This document shows, piece after piece, positions 5,982-6,252 of a DNA stretch of 6,252 nt. The position numbers were made by a program, and so were the translations under genes. Origin of the DNA: 2-01-FULL-39-10-A sp964565795 (GTDB taxonomy: Bacteria > Patescibacteriota > Microgenomatia > Levybacterales > UBA12049); assembly GCA_964565795.1 (NCBI GenBank), contig CAZMGC010000045.1:1-6252 (forward strand). The letters are read 5' to 3'. The stretch's first letter is position 1, and each line of letters begins with the position of its first letter. The notes beneath the pieces are model-generated. The model had not been told where the DNA came from. It did no database searches and was given only the letters and a program-made list of their open reading frames with translations.

Positions 5982-6016
5982 AATATAGCAATTTATATTT
6001 ATCGATCTATTTTTTT
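5981..6016 (+). terminator. Weak candidate terminator after the DUF5667 gene
   Basis: AAATATA (5981-5987) and TATATTT (5994-6000) form a perfect 7-bp stem with a 6-base loop, starting at the last base of the stop codon. A run of seven T follows at 6010-6016, nine bases later. The stem is entirely A-T and the T-run is not adjacent, so this is a poor intrinsic terminator. A second run of eight T lies at 6056-6063 without a hairpin. Confidence 0.25.
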
Positions 6017-6143
6017 ACTCGCCCCTCTAATTTTTAAACACAATTTATTACCCGATTTTTTTTCAATTTTTACTTAAATTTTGGTATCATTTAAAAATGA
6101 GGCTAGAAAAACGACTGATATTTTTTGATCCAGTAATTGTTAG
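5982..6143. other. AT-rich intergenic stretch with a possible 16-codon ORF
   Basis: No established gene is seen. The region is rich in T-runs. A TATCAT at 6085-6090 is followed after six bases by ATG (6097), the same geometry as the leaderless promoters in this window. The frame it opens is only 16 codons (MRLEKRLIFFDPVIVS) and its TGA (6145-6147) lies inside the -35 of the next promoter. The matching -35 (TTCAAT) is poor. This may be a leader peptide or simply chance. Confidence 0.25.
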
Positions 6144-6172
6144 TTGACACCCCACCGTTAGCGGCATATGAT
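6144..6172 (+). promoter_or_regulatory. Promoter of nrdR
   Basis: An exact TTGACA (6144-6149), a spacer of exactly 17 bases and TATGAT (6167-6172, five of six) make the best -35/-10 pair in the window. Transcription should begin near 6179, giving a leader of about 55 bases. A weak NrdR box overlaps the spacer and a strong one lies just after the start point, so bound NrdR would block polymerase. Confidence 0.75.
6149..6164. promoter_or_regulatory. Weak second NrdR box (candidate)
   Basis: ACCCCACCGTTAGCGG matches 8 of the 12 outer positions of the box pattern ACACTA-N4-TAGTGT. It starts exactly 32 bp before the strong box, and NrdR boxes typically occur in pairs spaced 31-32 bp centre to centre. 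Its core also holds an imperfect palindrome, CCGTTAGCGG (6155-6164). The match alone would be unconvincing; the spacing and the position between -35 and -10 raise its value. Confidence 0.4.
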
Positions 6173-6180
6173 CGATCTTG

Positions 6181-6196
6181 GCACTAGATTTAGTGT
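6181..6196. promoter_or_regulatory. NrdR box (strong candidate)
   Basis: GCACTAGATTTAGTGT contains the perfect inverted repeat CACTA-GATT-TAGTG (6182-6195) and matches 11 of 12 outer positions of the NrdR box pattern. It lies immediately downstream of the predicted transcription start and ahead of a gene opening with the NrdR zinc-ribbon motif. This is the arrangement expected for autorepression. Confidence 0.75.
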
Positions 6197-6217
6197 CAGA
6201 ACTTTAAGAATTTGCCC

Positions 6218-6222
6218 GGAGG
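6218..6222 (+). promoter_or_regulatory. Shine-Dalgarno site of nrdR
   Basis: GGAGG lies 11 bases before the ATG at 6234. It is the only strong ribosome binding site in the window; the other promoter-proximal genes lack one and appear leaderless. Confidence 0.75.
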
Positions 6223-6233
6223 AAAAAATTACT

Positions 6234-6252
6234 ATGAAATGTCCATATTGCG
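6234..6252 (+). CDS. nrdR: Probable transcriptional repressor NrdR, N-terminal fragment
   Basis: Only six codons and one further base are present: MKCPYC then G. NrdR proteins begin MKCPYCG or MRCPFCG, the first half of an N-terminal zinc ribbon, followed in the full protein by an ATP-cone that senses ATP and dATP. NrdR represses ribonucleotide reductase genes when dATP is high. So short a fragment could belong to another zinc-ribbon protein, but the NrdR box ahead of it makes NrdR much the best reading. The gene runs off the window edge. Confidence 0.75.

Noticed and set aside
6155..6164. CCGTTAGCGG as an independent operator
   Set aside because: It is an imperfect 10-bp palindrome that falls inside the candidate second NrdR box, and nothing else in the sequence supports a different regulator.

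Overview
This AT-rich, gene-dense window most likely comes from a Candidate Phyla Radiation (Patescibacteria) genome, probably of the Microgenomates kind. That is an inference from gene content: an archaeal-type cytidylate kinase, a CvpA-CAP fusion, a shortened phosphoglycerate kinase and a small secreted DUF5667 protein are typical of such genomes, but no 16S rRNA or ribosomal protein marker is present. A run of exactly ten Ns and a nearby frame break suggest a metagenome assembly.

Layout. On the minus strand (112-2282) lies a class A penicillin-binding protein. Its reading frame is broken once at about 971 and crossed by the N gap at 498-507; all catalytic motifs can still be read across the pieces. 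From a 56-bp divergent promoter region (2283-2338) the plus strand carries a CvpA-like membrane protein with an extracytoplasmic CAP domain, followed three bases later by phosphoglycerate kinase (3374-4405), probably as one operon. A small convergent minus-strand gene for a Gly/Ser/Arg/Asn-rich protein (4402-4677) shares its stop tetranucleotide with pgk. It diverges from a cytidylate kinase-like P-loop gene (4750-5346). A secreted DUF5667 protein follows (5394-5981). After an AT-rich gap, the first six codons of a probable nrdR gene close the window.

Regulation is the most informative part of the window. Four genes (PBP, cvpA-CAP, the small disordered protein and the cytidylate kinase) have a -10 hexamer only 6-7 bases before the start codon, so their mRNAs should be leaderless. 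In contrast, nrdR has a TTGACA-N17-TATGAT promoter, a leader of about 55 nt and a GGAGG ribosome binding site. Its promoter also carries a near-consensus NrdR box, with a weaker second box 32 bp upstream, the spacing expected for NrdR autoregulation.

Functionally the window combines cell-envelope work (peptidoglycan synthesis, CvpA-CAP, DUF5667), lower glycolysis, pyrimidine nucleotide phosphorylation and control of ribonucleotide reductase. I see no mobile element, CRISPR array, tRNA or rRNA. Two enzymes have unusual active-site features: a P-loop without its lysine in the cytidylate kinase-like protein, and a roughly 40-residue deletion plus altered substrate-loop residues in the phosphoglycerate kinase.
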